A DNA stretch of 64,000 nucleotides, taken from assembly GCF_047300855.1 (NCBI RefSeq), contig NZ_CP170197.1:1674001-1738000 (forward strand), given 5' to 3'. The position numbers and the translations under genes were made by a program. Source of the stretch: Sulfuriferula sp047300855 (lineage in GTDB: Bacteria > Pseudomonadota > Gammaproteobacteria > Burkholderiales > Sulfuriferulaceae). The notes beneath the pieces are model-generated. The model searched no databases and was not told the DNA's origin. It saw nothing but the letters and a program-made list of their open reading frames with translations. How positions within the stretch are numbered: position 1 is the first letter of the stretch; each line of letters opens with the position of its first letter. Shown here in pieces: positions 30,193-39,848 of the stretch.

Positions 30193-30206
30193 TTGATTTT
30201 CATCAA
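30193..30206 (-). promoter_or_regulatory. FNR/NNR-type box upstream of nirK
   Basis: TTGATTTTCATCAA is a perfect TTGAT-N4-ATCAA site, with the dyad extended to CCTTGAT...ATCAAGG (30191-30208). Its centre is 63 bp upstream of the nirK ATG. A start site 41-42 bp downstream of the centre (about 30158) would give a class II activated promoter and a short leader. It predicts induction under oxygen limitation and/or by nitric oxide through an FNR or DNR/NnrR regulator. The regulator gene is not in this window. Confidence 0.82.
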
Positions 30207-30351
30207 GGAATTTCAAAAAAACGGGAGGAATTTTCTTATAACGAAACTGCGCACCCTGGGCAGGGTACGTGCGATATCGCACAGACCGTACCGCGTTTAG
30301 CGGTTATTATTTAATTACTCTCTTCTCGAACATACCGCTTCCGGCTGAGTC

Positions 30352-30378
30352 TGCGTGGCAGTGTTGTCGCCACACGCA
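30352..30378 (+). promoter_or_regulatory. Stem-loop in the leader of the glucan synthase gene
   Basis: TGCGTG (30352-30357) and CACGCA (30373-30378) are exact complements, 39 bp before the GTG start of the glucan synthase. The arms lie inside the nirK/ndvB intergenic region, which also holds the FNR box. The stem may be a leader structure; there is no T-tract. Confidence 0.3.
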
Positions 30379-30416
30379 TTCATCTCAATTGCGCCAGAAA
30401 TCGGGGGCGTACTGAA

Positions 30417-33400
30417 GTGCGCAGCCGGGCAATCGATTCTGTTGCAAAAATTATTGGTATTACCAAATTGAAAAATCGTAGCAGCGTTTTCTCCGGCCTC
30501 GTGCATCAAATAAAAACACGCCTGGGCGAACGCGCCACGCAACAAATTTATCCCAACGAAGAACCTCCGCTACGCTCTGAATTGTTCAGTGCCGATCAGA
30601 TGGAACAGCACGGCAAAAAACTGGCGGCCATGCACAGACTGACTTCGGTACGTGCCCCCAACCCATTACTGGCACGACTCGCAGCCAATGAAGAGGTTCT
30701 GGTCAACGTGAGCAGTCTGCTGACTGCGGCGGTTGCGGCAAAACGCCGCATTACGCCGGCAGGGGAATGGCTGCTGGATAACTTCTACTTGATCGAAGAA
30801 CAGATCCGTACGGCCAAGCGCCATTTGCCCAAGGCTTACAGTCGGGAACTGCCGCGTCTCGTGGCCACCGGGCTGCCACGCGTCTATGCCATCGCGCTGG
30901 AGGCTATTTCACATGGTGATGGCAGGGTGGACCGCGGGGGATTCAGCCGTTTTGTAGCGGCTTATCAAACGATCGCGCCACTTGACCTGGGCGAATTGTG
31001 GGCAATTCCGATCATGCTGAGACTGGCTTTGATCGAGAATCTTCGGCGTGTCGCCGTGCGCATCGCTGCCGGCAGAGTCGAGCGCAATCTGGCCGACGCC
31101 TGGGTAGATCAGATGATTCTGATTGCGGAAACGGACCCCAAAAGCCTTATTCTGCTGACCGCCGACATGGCGCGATCCAATCCCCCCATGACCACGCCGT
31201 TCGTTTCCGAATTTGCGCGTCGCCTGCAAGGGCAAGGTGCCGCGCTGGCGCTGCCGCTGACCTGGATAGAGCAGCGACTTGCTGAATCAAACCTGACTAT
31301 CGAACAGCTCATCCAGACCGGAAACCAGCAGCAAGCCACCGATCAAGTGTCAATCAGCAACAGCATTGGCAGCCTGCGTTTCCTCGGCGCTGCAGACTGG
31401 CGTCAGTTCGTGGAATCCATGAGTGTGGTGGAACAATTGTTACGTAATGATCCGGCGGAGGCCTACGCCGGGATGGATTTCGCGACGCGCGACCGTTATC
31501 GCCATCAGGTTGAGAAAATTGCCAGGCATTGCACTTTGTCAGAGGGCGAGGTGGCGAAGCAGGCGATCCAGTTGGCAGGCACGGCAGCCGCCAGCAAAGG
31601 CAACGATGATCGTACCGCACATGTGGGGTTTTACCTGATCGGCGAGGGCTGTGTGGAACTCGAGACGAGGGTAGCGTCGCGCCCCGGCTTCTTTGCGCCA
31701 TTGCACAGAATCGGGCGCCGTTTTCCGTTGCCGCTGTATCTCGGGACCATCGCACTGATTTCGCTGTCGCTCGCCGGCGCACTGGCGCTGTTCGCTTACG
31801 CCAGCGGCATCCCCACCTGGCTGCTGATACTGGTCGATATCGCTGCGCTGGTATCTGCCAGCCAGATGGCAGTGGCACTGGTGAACTGGCTGGCAACCTT
31901 GCTGGCTTCGCCCAATCCATTGCCCAGGATGGATTTCTCCCTGGGTATTCCTCCTGCATTCCGCACGCTGGTCGTCGTCCCTACCATGCTGACCAGCGAG
32001 TCCGGTATCGAGGCTTTGATCGAAGCGCTGGAAGTGCGTTTCCTGGCCAATCGGGATGCCCAACTGCTGTTCGGCCTGCTCACCGATTTTCCTGATGCGC
32101 ACCAGGAAACGCTACCTGGAGACGCGCCGCTGCTGCTACTGGCGCAGACTAGAATTGACGAACTGAACCAGAAATACGGCAGCGCAGCGGGCGCCGACAC
32201 CTTCTTCCTGTTTCACCGCCCGCGCCGCTGGAACCCGCAGGAAAAGCTGTGGATGGGATATGAACGCAAGCGCGGCAAGCTGGCGGAGCTGAATTCCCTA
32301 TTGCGTGGTGGGGCGGCAGATTGTTTCGCGCAGATCGTCGGTCAGCTTGCTGCCCTGTCGGGAGTACGCTACGTCATCACTCTGGATACGGACACGCAAC
32401 TCCCGCGCGATGCCGCATGTCAACTGGTGGGCGCGATGGCGCACCCGCTGAATCGCCCGCACTACGATGAATGCAAACAACGCGTCACCACCGGATACGG
32501 CATTATGCAGCCGCGCGTAAGCGTGAGCCTGCCCGGTGCGAATCGCTCGCACTATGCCCGGTTGCACGGCGGTGAAGCCGGTATCGACCCATACACGCGC
32601 GCGGTCTCCGACGTTTATCAGGATGTGTTCCACGAGGGATCTTTCATTGGCAAGGGAATCTACGATGTGGATGCCTTTGAGCGCTCATTGAGTGGCCGCT
32701 TCCCGGAAAACACGATACTCAGCCATGACCTGCTGGAAGGTTGTTACGCGCGCTCCGGCCTGCTCAGCGATGTGCAGTTGTATGAGGACTATCCGGCGCG
32801 TTACAGCGCGGACATGGATCGTCGTCATCGCTGGATTCGCGGCGACTGGCAGCTGCTTGAATGGTTATTGCCGAGCGTGCCGGGGTTGGACGCCAGACGC
32901 CAGAAAAATCCGCTGTCCTGGCTGTCGCAATGGAAGTTGTTCGATAACCTGCGGCGCAGTCTCGCGCCTGCCGCATTGACCCTATTGTTGTTGCTTGGCT
33001 GGACGCTGGTTGCACCTGCCTGGTTGTGGACCGTGGTGGTGATCACCATTCTGCTGGTTCCGTCCCTGGGCGCTGCCATGGTGGAGATGTTTCGCAAACC
33101 GGCAGACGTGTTGCTGAAACAACATCTCAGCGCCGCAATCCGTTCCCTGGGCAGACATCTGGTACAGGCGCTGTTGGCGCTTGCCTGGCTGCCTTACGAG
33201 GCGTTTATCAGTCTGGATGCGATCCTGCGCACGCTCTGGCGCATGCTGGTGACGCATCACCGGCGCCTCGAATGGACGCCATCCGGCACACCGGTAGTTG
33301 CAGCTCGCACAGACATGGCCAGCCAGTATCGAGCAATGTGGATTGCGCCATTGCTGGCCGCAGCGACGGTCATCTACCTTGCTCAGGTGTCGCCGGCTGT

Positions 33401-36400
33401 ACTGCTGGTCGCAGGGCCCATCCTGCTGCTGTGGCTGGCTTCACCCGCGATCGCCTGGTGGGTCAGCACGCCCCTTGCGCGCCGCGAAGCAAAACTGACG
33501 GCCGGGCAGACGCGCTTTCTCAAGAAAATATCACGCAAGACCTGGGCGTTTTTTGAAACCTTCGTCGGGCCGGAAGACCATTGGCTGCCGCCGGATAACT
33601 ATCAGGAGTATCGCGGGGCCGCGCTGGCGCATCGCACCTCGCCGACCAACATGGGGCTGGCCCTGCTGGCGAATCTGACCGCGTACGATTTTGGCTACAT
33701 CCCGGCCGGAATACTCATCGAGCGCAGTGCGAACACCCTGCACACCATGCAAGGCATGGAACGGCATCGCGGGCATTTCTATAACTGGTACGACACGCTG
33801 TCGTTGAAACCGCTGCATCCCATCTACATTTCCGCAGTGGACAGCGGCAATCTTGCCGGTCATCTGATGACGCTGCGCCCGGGTCTGCTGGCACTACCTG
33901 ACGACAGAATTGTGGGAGCGCGCTGGTTCGACGGATTGCACGACACGCTGGCGGTTTTGATGGACGCGACGCACGGCGCTACTTCGACCGCGCTCACCCG
34001 CCTGCAGGCGGAGATCGAATCGGCATGCGCCTCCCGGCCAGCCACGCTGGCAGCAGCGCAGTCGAAGCTGGCGCAACTGGCGGCAAGTGCCGAGACGGTC
34101 GGCGCCAGCCTGGATGCCGACCTGGCCCAGAATGATCACGCCGCAACAACCGCGGCGGGCCAACGACGCGCCGTAACGGACGCGTACCAGGAGGCTCGGG
34201 AGAATGCTGCACACCCTCCGGCCCTGGATCACGCCTGTGCGGTGATTTCCGAACTGACCTCCGAGTCGGATGCGTGCTGGTGGGCGCATACGCTTGCCCG
34301 CCAATGCCGCAGCACCCTGGAAGAGTTGAATTTTCTCGCTCCCTGGCTAAGCCTGCCGGCCGCACCGGGCGGTCTTGGCGACTTGCCCGGTATCAGCGGG
34401 ATACCGACGCTGCGCGAACTGGCAGGGCTCAGCCAGCGATTGCAGCCAGTCATCGAACAACGCCTGACTGCCGCTCTGACAGCCGAGGAACGCGAATGGC
34501 TCGAAGCCCTGCAACGCAGCATTACCCAGGCCAGCCAGCGTGCGGATGAGCGCATTGAGACCATCGAGCGCCTGGCATTGCAATCCGGCGAGTTCGCGCG
34601 CATGGAATATGAATTCCTGTATGACAAATCGCGCCGTTTGCTGGCGATCGGCTACAACGTGGATGAACTGCGGCGCGACACGAGTTACTACGACCTGCTG
34701 GCTTCGGAAGCGCGCTTGTGCAATTTCGTCGCGATTGCGCAAGGACAGCTGCCGCAGGAAAGCTGGTTTGCGCTGGGGCGTCTGCTCACCAGCGCCGGCG
34801 GCGAACCGACTCTGCTGTCGTGGAGCGGCTCGATGTTCGAGTACCTGATGCCGCTGCTGGTGATGCCCACCTTTGATAACACCCTGATCGATCAGACTTA
34901 CAAGGCTGCGGTGGAGAGGCAGATCGACTACGGGAAACAGCGCGGGGTGCCGTGGGGTATGTCGGAGTCCGGCTACAACACGGTCGACGTTCATCTCAAT
35001 TACCAGTACCGCGTATTCGGGGTACCGGGCCTGGGTCTCAAACGCGGACTCGCCGCGGACCTGGTGGTGGCACCCTATGCTTCGGTACTTGCATTGATGG
35101 TGGCGCCGGAAGCGGCATGCCAGAATCTGCAGCAGCTCGCCGCCATAGGACTGGAAGGAAAATTCGGATTTTATGAAGCCATCGATTACACCGCGTCGCG
35201 TCAGCGGCGGGGCGAATCGAGCACCATAGTGCGATCGTTCATGGCGCATCACCAGGGCATGAGCCTGTTGTCTCTGGCCTACCTGCTGCTGGATCGTCCG
35301 ATGCAGCGCCGCTTTGAATCCGATCCGCTGTTCCAGGCGACCATGCTGTTACTGCAGGAACGTATTCCCAGGGAAACCGTTTTCTTCTCCCATGCCGGCC
35401 AGCTATCCGACGTTCCCACGGCTGCCAGGGAACTGGAATTGCCGATGCGCATTCTCGCCACGCCGGACACGCCGATACCGGAAGTGCAGCTGTTGTCCAA
35501 TGGCCGCTACCACGTCATGGTCACCAATGCCGGTGCGGGCTACAGCCGCTGGAAGGAACTTGCGGTCACGCGCTGGCGCGAAGACAGTACGCGCGATAAC
35601 TGGGGCAGCTTCTGCTACATCCGTGATGCGGAAAGCGGAGATGTATGGTCAGCCGCCCATCAACCGACGCTCAGATCCGCACAAAAATACGAAGCCATCT
35701 TCTCCGAGGGACGCGCCGAATTTCGCCGCCGCGATCAGGACATCGATACGCATACCGAAATCGTGGTCTCGCCGGAGGATGACATCGAGCTGCGCCGGGT
35801 CAGCATTACCAACCGCTCGCGCATCCGCAGAACCATCGAGGTGACCAGCTATGCAGAAGTGGTGCTGGCCGTGCCCGCTGCGGACGCGACGCATCCGGCG
35901 TTCAGCAATCTGTTTGTGCAGACCGAAATACTCGCCGAGCACACGGCAATCCTGTGCACGCGCCGGGCGCGTTCGCGCGACGAGCAGGTGCCGTGGATGT
36001 TGCATTTGATGAGAGTGCACGGCGCCGTTAGCGGAGCCGTTTCTTATGAAACGGATCGCATGCGCTTCATCGGCCGCTGCAATACGGTGGCCAATCCCCA
36101 GTCCCTGAACGACGCGTCGGCAACGCCGGGGCAGACGGGGGATCTGTCTGGCAGTTGCGGCTCCGTACTGGATCCGGTTGCCGCCATCCGCTGCCGTATC
36201 ACGCTCAATCCGGACCAGACGGCGATCATCGATATCGTGACCGGTGTTGGGGAAAGTCGTGAAGGGGCCGTCGGCCTGATCGAGAAATATCAGGATCGCC
36301 GGCTCGCCAGCCGCGCGTTCGATCTGGCCTGGACCCATAGCCAGGTCGTGTTGCGCCAGATCAACGCCAGCGAGGCAGACGCGCAATTGTACGGCCGTCT

Positions 36401-39359
36401 CGCCGGTTCGGTGATCTACGCCAATGCCGCGCTGCGCGCCGACGCGAGCGTGCTGCTGAGGAACCGTCGCGGCCAATCCGGCCTGTGGGGCTATGCCATT
36501 TCCGGCGATTTCCCCATTGTCCTGTTGCAGATCGGCGATGTGGCCAATCTTGATCTGGTGCGGCAACTGGTCCAGGCGCACGCGTACTGGCGCCTGAAGG
36601 GACTGGTGGTGGACCTGGTGATCTGGAATGAAGATCGCGCCGGTTACCGGCAGTTGCTGCAGGAGCAAATCATGGGGCTGGTGACTGCGGGTATCGAAGC
36701 GCATTCCATGGACCGGCCCGGTGGTATTTTTGTGCGCTCCGCAGACCAGATATCGGACGAGGATCGCATCCTGTTCCAGTCGGTGGCGCGTGCCATTATC
36801 AGCGATGCGCGGGGAACGCTGGAAGAACAGCTGAACCGTATCGTCGTCAAGGGATCCTATGTTCCGCGCCACGCTCCCACTCGAATTCATCGCCCGCATG
36901 CGGCCCCTGCCGTCACGCCCCGTGAACTGATCCTGTTCAATGGACTGGGCGGGTTCAGCCCCGACGGCAGGGAGTATGTCATCACCACCACGCGCGAGCG
37001 CGTGACGCCGGCGCCCTGGGTCAACGTGCTGGCGAATCCCGGTTTCGGCACGGTCATTTCCGAAAACGGCATGGCTTACACCTGGGGCGAGAATGCCCAC
37101 GAATTCCGTCTTACACCCTGGCAGAACGATCCGGTGAGCGATGCCGGCGGCGAAGCCTTCTATCTGCGTGACGAGGAAAGCGGCCATTTCTGGTCGCCGA
37201 CACCGCTGCCCGCGCGCGGTTCGGGCACCTACGTCAGCCGCCATGGGTTCGGCTACAGCGTGTTCGCGTATGGCGAGGATGGCATTTCCTCGGAGCTCAC
37301 GGTTTATGTGGCGCTGGATGCATCGGTCAAGTTCGCCGTGCTGAAACTGCATAACCAATCGGGCCGGCCACGCCGGCTGTCGGCGACGGGTTATGCCGAA
37401 TGGGTGCTGGGCGATCTGCGCGCGAAGTCGGTGATGCACGTCACCACGGAAATCTCCCGCAACAACGGTGCGCTCTACGCCAGAAACCCGTACAACACCG
37501 AGTTCCCCGAGCGGGTCGCGTTCTTCGATGTGGATGCGGACGACGCAGTCCTGACGCTGAGCGGAGACCGTGCCGAGTTCCTCGGGCGCAACGGCACGCT
37601 GGCCAGCCCGGCGGCAATGCTGCGCGCGCGCCTGTCGGGCAAGGTGGGCGCTGCCCTCGATCCGTGCGCAGCCATTCAGGTTCAATTCGAGCTGGGCGAT
37701 GGAGAGACGCGCGAGATTGTGTTCAGGCTGGGGCTTGGGCTCAATACCGCTGACGCCAATGCGCTGGTGTCGCGCTTCCGTGGCGCCAGCGTCGCGCGGA
37801 CAGTGCATGACGCCGTGCAACAGCACTGGCGGCATACCCTGGGAGCGGTGCAGATCGAGACGCCGGATAAATCTCTCGACGTGCTCAGCAACGGCTGGCT
37901 GATGTATCAAACCATCGCCTGTCGCCTGTGGGCGCGTACCGGCTACTACCAGTCCGGCGGTGCGTTCGGCTTCCGCGACCAGCTGCAGGACGTCATGGCA
38001 TTGATTCACACCCAGCCGCAACTGATGCGCGAGCAGTTGCTGCTGAGCGGGTCGCGCCAGTTTCCGCAGGGCGATGTGCAGCATTGGTGGCATCCGCCCG
38101 TGGGCCGCGGCGTGCGCACGCATTGTTCCGACGATTATCTGTGGTTGCCGCTGGTGGCCAGCCGTTACGTTCTGGGTACCGGCGATGCGGCGGTGCTGGA
38201 TGAGCCGCTGAATTTCCTCGAAGGCCGTTTGGTCCCACCCGGCGAGGACTCATACTACGATCTGCCCGGCCAATCCGCGGACGTCGCCAGCCTGTACCAG
38301 CACTGCGTGCGCGCGCTTCAGCACGGGCTCCGCTTCGGCGATCACGGCCTGCCGCTGATGGGTTCCGGTGACTGGAACGACGGCATGAACCTGGTCGGGC
38401 TGCAGGGCAAGGGCCAAAGCGTCTGGCTCGGATTTTTCCTGTGCGAGGTGCTGAAACAGTTCGCCAAGGTCGCACGCCTGTACGGCGACCCCGACTTCGC
38501 CGCATTGTGCGATGCAGAAGCCGCCAGGCTAGGCCAGAACATCGAGAAAAATGCCTGGGATGGCGCATGGTACCGGCGCGCCTACTTTGACGATGGCACG
38601 CCGCTGGGTTCGGCCAGCAATAGCGAATGTCAGATTGATTCCATCTCGCAAAGCTGGGCCGTGCTGTCCGGTGCAGGCGATGCCCGGCGCGCGCGCAGCG
38701 CCATGGATGCCGTGTACAAGCGCCTGGTACGGCGCGATTCGGGCCTGATTCAGTTGCTCGATCCGCCCTTCGATAATTCCGAACTCGACCCCGGCTACAT
38801 CCGCGGCTACGTGCCCGGCGTGCGTGAAAACGGCGGCCAGTACACCCATGGCGCGATCTGGACTGCCATGGCGTTCGCAGCCCTGGGCGACAGCCAGCGT
38901 GCATGGGAACTCACCAGCATGATCAACCCCCTCAACCATGCCCGCGATGCGGCGGGCGTGGCGACCTACAAGGTTGAACCCTACGTGATCGCAGCCGATG
39001 TGTACTCGGTGTCGCCTCATGTTGGCCGCGGCGGGTGGAGCTGGTACACGGGATCGGCGGGATGGATGTACCGGCTGATCGTGGAATCGCTGCTCGGCCT
39101 GAGGCTGGACGTGGACAAGCTGCATTTCACCCCGTGTCTGCCGGCGGCGTGGCAGTCGTTCAAAATCCACTACCGTTATCGCGAAACGGTCTACCACATC
39201 GAAGTCCTGCAAACGCATGACGGGATCGGTGCAACCAGCGTGATGCTGGATGGCACCGAGCAGCACGACAACACCCTGCCGTTGATAGACGATCAGCAAG
39301 CACACACGGTCGAAGTGAAAGTATATGCCGTACCCGGTCAGGAAAAAGACCTATACTGA
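30417..39359 (+). CDS. ndvB: Cyclic beta-1,2-glucan synthase (NdvB/ChvB type)
   Basis: 2980 aa, slightly longer than the usual 2800-2900, from a GTG at 30417. Order: N-terminal helical region (about 1-430); membrane helices (about 430-500); GT84 glycosyltransferase with YVITLDTDTQLPRDAA (DxD), HDLLEGCYARSGL and RRHRWIRGDWQLLEWL; more helices (about 835-1010); a glucoamylase-like DUF3131 domain (about 1030-1600) with GYNTVDVHLNYQYRVFGVPG and SFMAHHQGMSLLSLAYLLLD; then two GH94-type beta-sandwich/phosphorylase parts with GAFGFRDQLQDVMAL, GSGDWNDGMNLVG (catalytic Asp) and GRGGWSWYTGSAGWMYRL. The enzyme makes beta-1,2-glucan from UDP-glucose at the inner membrane, trims it and cyclises it. The product serves osmotic adaptation, host interaction or biofilm roles. 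It is monocistronic as far as can be seen. No frameshift was noticed in the continuous frame. Confidence 0.96.
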   Translation: MRSRAIDSVAKIIGITKLKNRSSVFSGLVHQIKTRLGERATQQIYPNEEPPLRSELFSADQMEQHGKKLAAMHRLTSVRAPNPLLARLAANEEVLVNVSSLLTAAVAAKRRITPAGEWLLDNFYLIEEQIRTAKRHLPKAYSRELPRLVATGLPRVYAIALEAISHGDGRVDRGGFSRFVAAYQTIAPLDLGELWAIPIMLRLALIENLRRVAVRIAAGRVERNLADAWVDQMILIAETDPKSLILLTADMARSNPPMTTPFVSEFARRLQGQGAALALPLTWIEQRLAESNLTIEQLIQTGNQQQATDQVSISNSIGSLRFLGAADWRQFVESMSVVEQLLRNDPAEAYAGMDFATRDRYRHQVEKIARHCTLSEGEVAKQAIQLAGTAAASKGNDDRTAHVGFYLIGEGCVELETRVASRPGFFAPLHRIGRRFPLPLYLGTIALISLSLAGALALFAYASGIPTWLLILVDIAALVSASQMAVALVNWLATLLASPNPLPRMDFSLGIPPAFRTLVVVPTMLTSESGIEALIEALEVRFLANRDAQLLFGLLTDFPDAHQETLPGDAPLLLLAQTRIDELNQKYGSAAGADTFFLFHRPRRWNPQEKLWMGYERKRGKLAELNSLLRGGAADCFAQIVGQLAALSGVRYVITLDTDTQLPRDAACQLVGAMAHPLNRPHYDECKQRVTTGYGIMQPRVSVSLPGANRSHYARLHGGEAGIDPYTRAVSDVYQDVFHEGSFIGKGIYDVDAFERSLSGRFPENTILSHDLLEGCYARSGLLSDVQLYEDYPARYSADMDRRHRWIRGDWQLLEWLLPSVPGLDARRQKNPLSWLSQWKLFDNLRRSLAPAALTLLLLLGWTLVAPAWLWTVVVITILLVPSLGAAMVEMFRKPADVLLKQHLSAAIRSLGRHLVQALLALAWLPYEAFISLDAILRTLWRMLVTHHRRLEWTPSGTPVVAARTDMASQYRAMWIAPLLAAATVIYLAQVSPAVLLVAGPILLLWLASPAIAWWVSTPLARREAKLTAGQTRFLKKISRKTWAFFETFVGPEDHWLPPDNYQEYRGAALAHRTSPTNMGLALLANLTAYDFGYIPAGILIERSANTLHTMQGMERHRGHFYNWYDTLSLKPLHPIYISAVDSGNLAGHLMTLRPGLLALPDDRIVGARWFDGLHDTLAVLMDATHGATSTALTRLQAEIESACASRPATLAAAQSKLAQLAASAETVGASLDADLAQNDHAATTAAGQRRAVTDAYQEARENAAHPPALDHACAVISELTSESDACWWAHTLARQCRSTLEELNFLAPWLSLPAAPGGLGDLPGISGIPTLRELAGLSQRLQPVIEQRLTAALTAEEREWLEALQRSITQASQRADERIETIERLALQSGEFARMEYEFLYDKSRRLLAIGYNVDELRRDTSYYDLLASEARLCNFVAIAQGQLPQESWFALGRLLTSAGGEPTLLSWSGSMFEYLMPLLVMPTFDNTLIDQTYKAAVERQIDYGKQRGVPWGMSESGYNTVDVHLNYQYRVFGVPGLGLKRGLAADLVVAPYASVLALMVAPEAACQNLQQLAAIGLEGKFGFYEAIDYTASRQRRGESSTIVRSFMAHHQGMSLLSLAYLLLDRPMQRRFESDPLFQATMLLLQERIPRETVFFSHAGQLSDVPTAARELELPMRILATPDTPIPEVQLLSNGRYHVMVTNAGAGYSRWKELAVTRWREDSTRDNWGSFCYIRDAESGDVWSAAHQPTLRSAQKYEAIFSEGRAEFRRRDQDIDTHTEIVVSPEDDIELRRVSITNRSRIRRTIEVTSYAEVVLAVPAADATHPAFSNLFVQTEILAEHTAILCTRRARSRDEQVPWMLHLMRVHGAVSGAVSYETDRMRFIGRCNTVANPQSLNDASATPGQTGDLSGSCGSVLDPVAAIRCRITLNPDQTAIIDIVTGVGESREGAVGLIEKYQDRRLASRAFDLAWTHSQVVLRQINASEADAQLYGRLAGSVIYANAALRADASVLLRNRRGQSGLWGYAISGDFPIVLLQIGDVANLDLVRQLVQAHAYWRLKGLVVDLVIWNEDRAGYRQLLQEQIMGLVTAGIEAHSMDRPGGIFVRSADQISDEDRILFQSVARAIISDARGTLEEQLNRIVVKGSYVPRHAPTRIHRPHAAPAVTPRELILFNGLGGFSPDGREYVITTTRERVTPAPWVNVLANPGFGTVISENGMAYTWGENAHEFRLTPWQNDPVSDAGGEAFYLRDEESGHFWSPTPLPARGSGTYVSRHGFGYSVFAYGEDGISSELTVYVALDASVKFAVLKLHNQSGRPRRLSATGYAEWVLGDLRAKSVMHVTTEISRNNGALYARNPYNTEFPERVAFFDVDADDAVLTLSGDRAEFLGRNGTLASPAAMLRARLSGKVGAALDPCAAIQVQFELGDGETREIVFRLGLGLNTADANALVSRFRGASVARTVHDAVQQHWRHTLGAVQIETPDKSLDVLSNGWLMYQTIACRLWARTGYYQSGGAFGFRDQLQDVMALIHTQPQLMREQLLLSGSRQFPQGDVQHWWHPPVGRGVRTHCSDDYLWLPLVASRYVLGTGDAAVLDEPLNFLEGRLVPPGEDSYYDLPGQSADVASLYQHCVRALQHGLRFGDHGLPLMGSGDWNDGMNLVGLQGKGQSVWLGFFLCEVLKQFAKVARLYGDPDFAALCDAEAARLGQNIEKNAWDGAWYRRAYFDDGTPLGSASNSECQIDSISQSWAVLSGAGDARRARSAMDAVYKRLVRRDSGLIQLLDPPFDNSELDPGYIRGYVPGVRENGGQYTHGAIWTAMAFAALGDSQRAWELTSMINPLNHARDAAGVATYKVEPYVIAADVYSVSPHVGRGGWSWYTGSAGWMYRLIVESLLGLRLDVDKLHFTPCLPAAWQSFKIHYRYRETVYHIEVLQTHDGIGATSVMLDGTEQHDNTLPLIDDQQAHTVEVKVYAVPGQEKDLY

Positions 39360-39425
39360 CTGCGGATTGAAACAGCGGCCGTATTTCACCATGTCGTGAT
39401 ATCGACCCATTATTGAGATTTTTTT

Positions 39426-39848
39426 ATGGCAACCAGTGACTTGTTGCGGCATCAGAAAATTAACAGCCTCATGGCACAGCCCCCCGAAAAAGTTGCGGAC
39501 GCCGCGATAGACCTTTGGGGGAAGATGGCTATCCAAATCATTTCCATCGTCGGTGAAGGGGGGTTCAATTCCCTTTACGCGCGCAGTGTATTCCTTACCC
39601 AGGCAAGCTTTCCCTGGCTCGCTCCTGCCGACCTGTCATCCCGGCAGGATCAGCGGTTTGCACAATTGAAAACCAGCCTTGCTGGACAAACGCCTGCGCA
39701 AGCCAGCGCAGCAAACAGTCTGCTGCTGATCACATTCACCGACATCCTGGCCACGTTAATAGGCGAGCCGTTGACAACCTGTATTTTACGTTCGGCCTGG
39801 GGCAATGACGCTTCGGATAGTGCCGGCAAGGAGTTCACAAATGAGTAG
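39426..39848 (+). CDS. Conserved-looking 140-aa protein upstream of the KaiC-like ATPase, function unknown
   Basis: Starts MATSDLLRHQKINSLMAQPP, continues VADAAIDLWGKMAIQIISIV and GEGGFNSLYARSVFLTQASF, and ends at the KaiC-like gene, which it overlaps by 8 bp. Mainly helical, no signal peptide, no membrane helix, no known catalytic motif. I recognise the pattern as one that recurs beside KaiC-like genes in Proteobacteria but know no assigned function. Its coupling to the ATPase suggests a direct binding partner, a possible small input or scaffold protein in the role KaiA/KaiB play in cyanobacteria, although it resembles neither in sequence. Confidence 0.75.
   Translation: MATSDLLRHQKINSLMAQPPEKVADAAIDLWGKMAIQIISIVGEGGFNSLYARSVFLTQASFPWLAPADLSSRQDQRFAQLKTSLAGQTPAQASAANSLLLITFTDILATLIGEPLTTCILRSAWGNDASDSAGKEFTNE

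Noticed and set aside
35649..38123. Antisense open frame of 824 codons inside the glucan synthase gene
   Set aside because: It is a shadow of the GC-rich coding strand: His/Arg/Gln-rich composition, no domain, no ribosome site.
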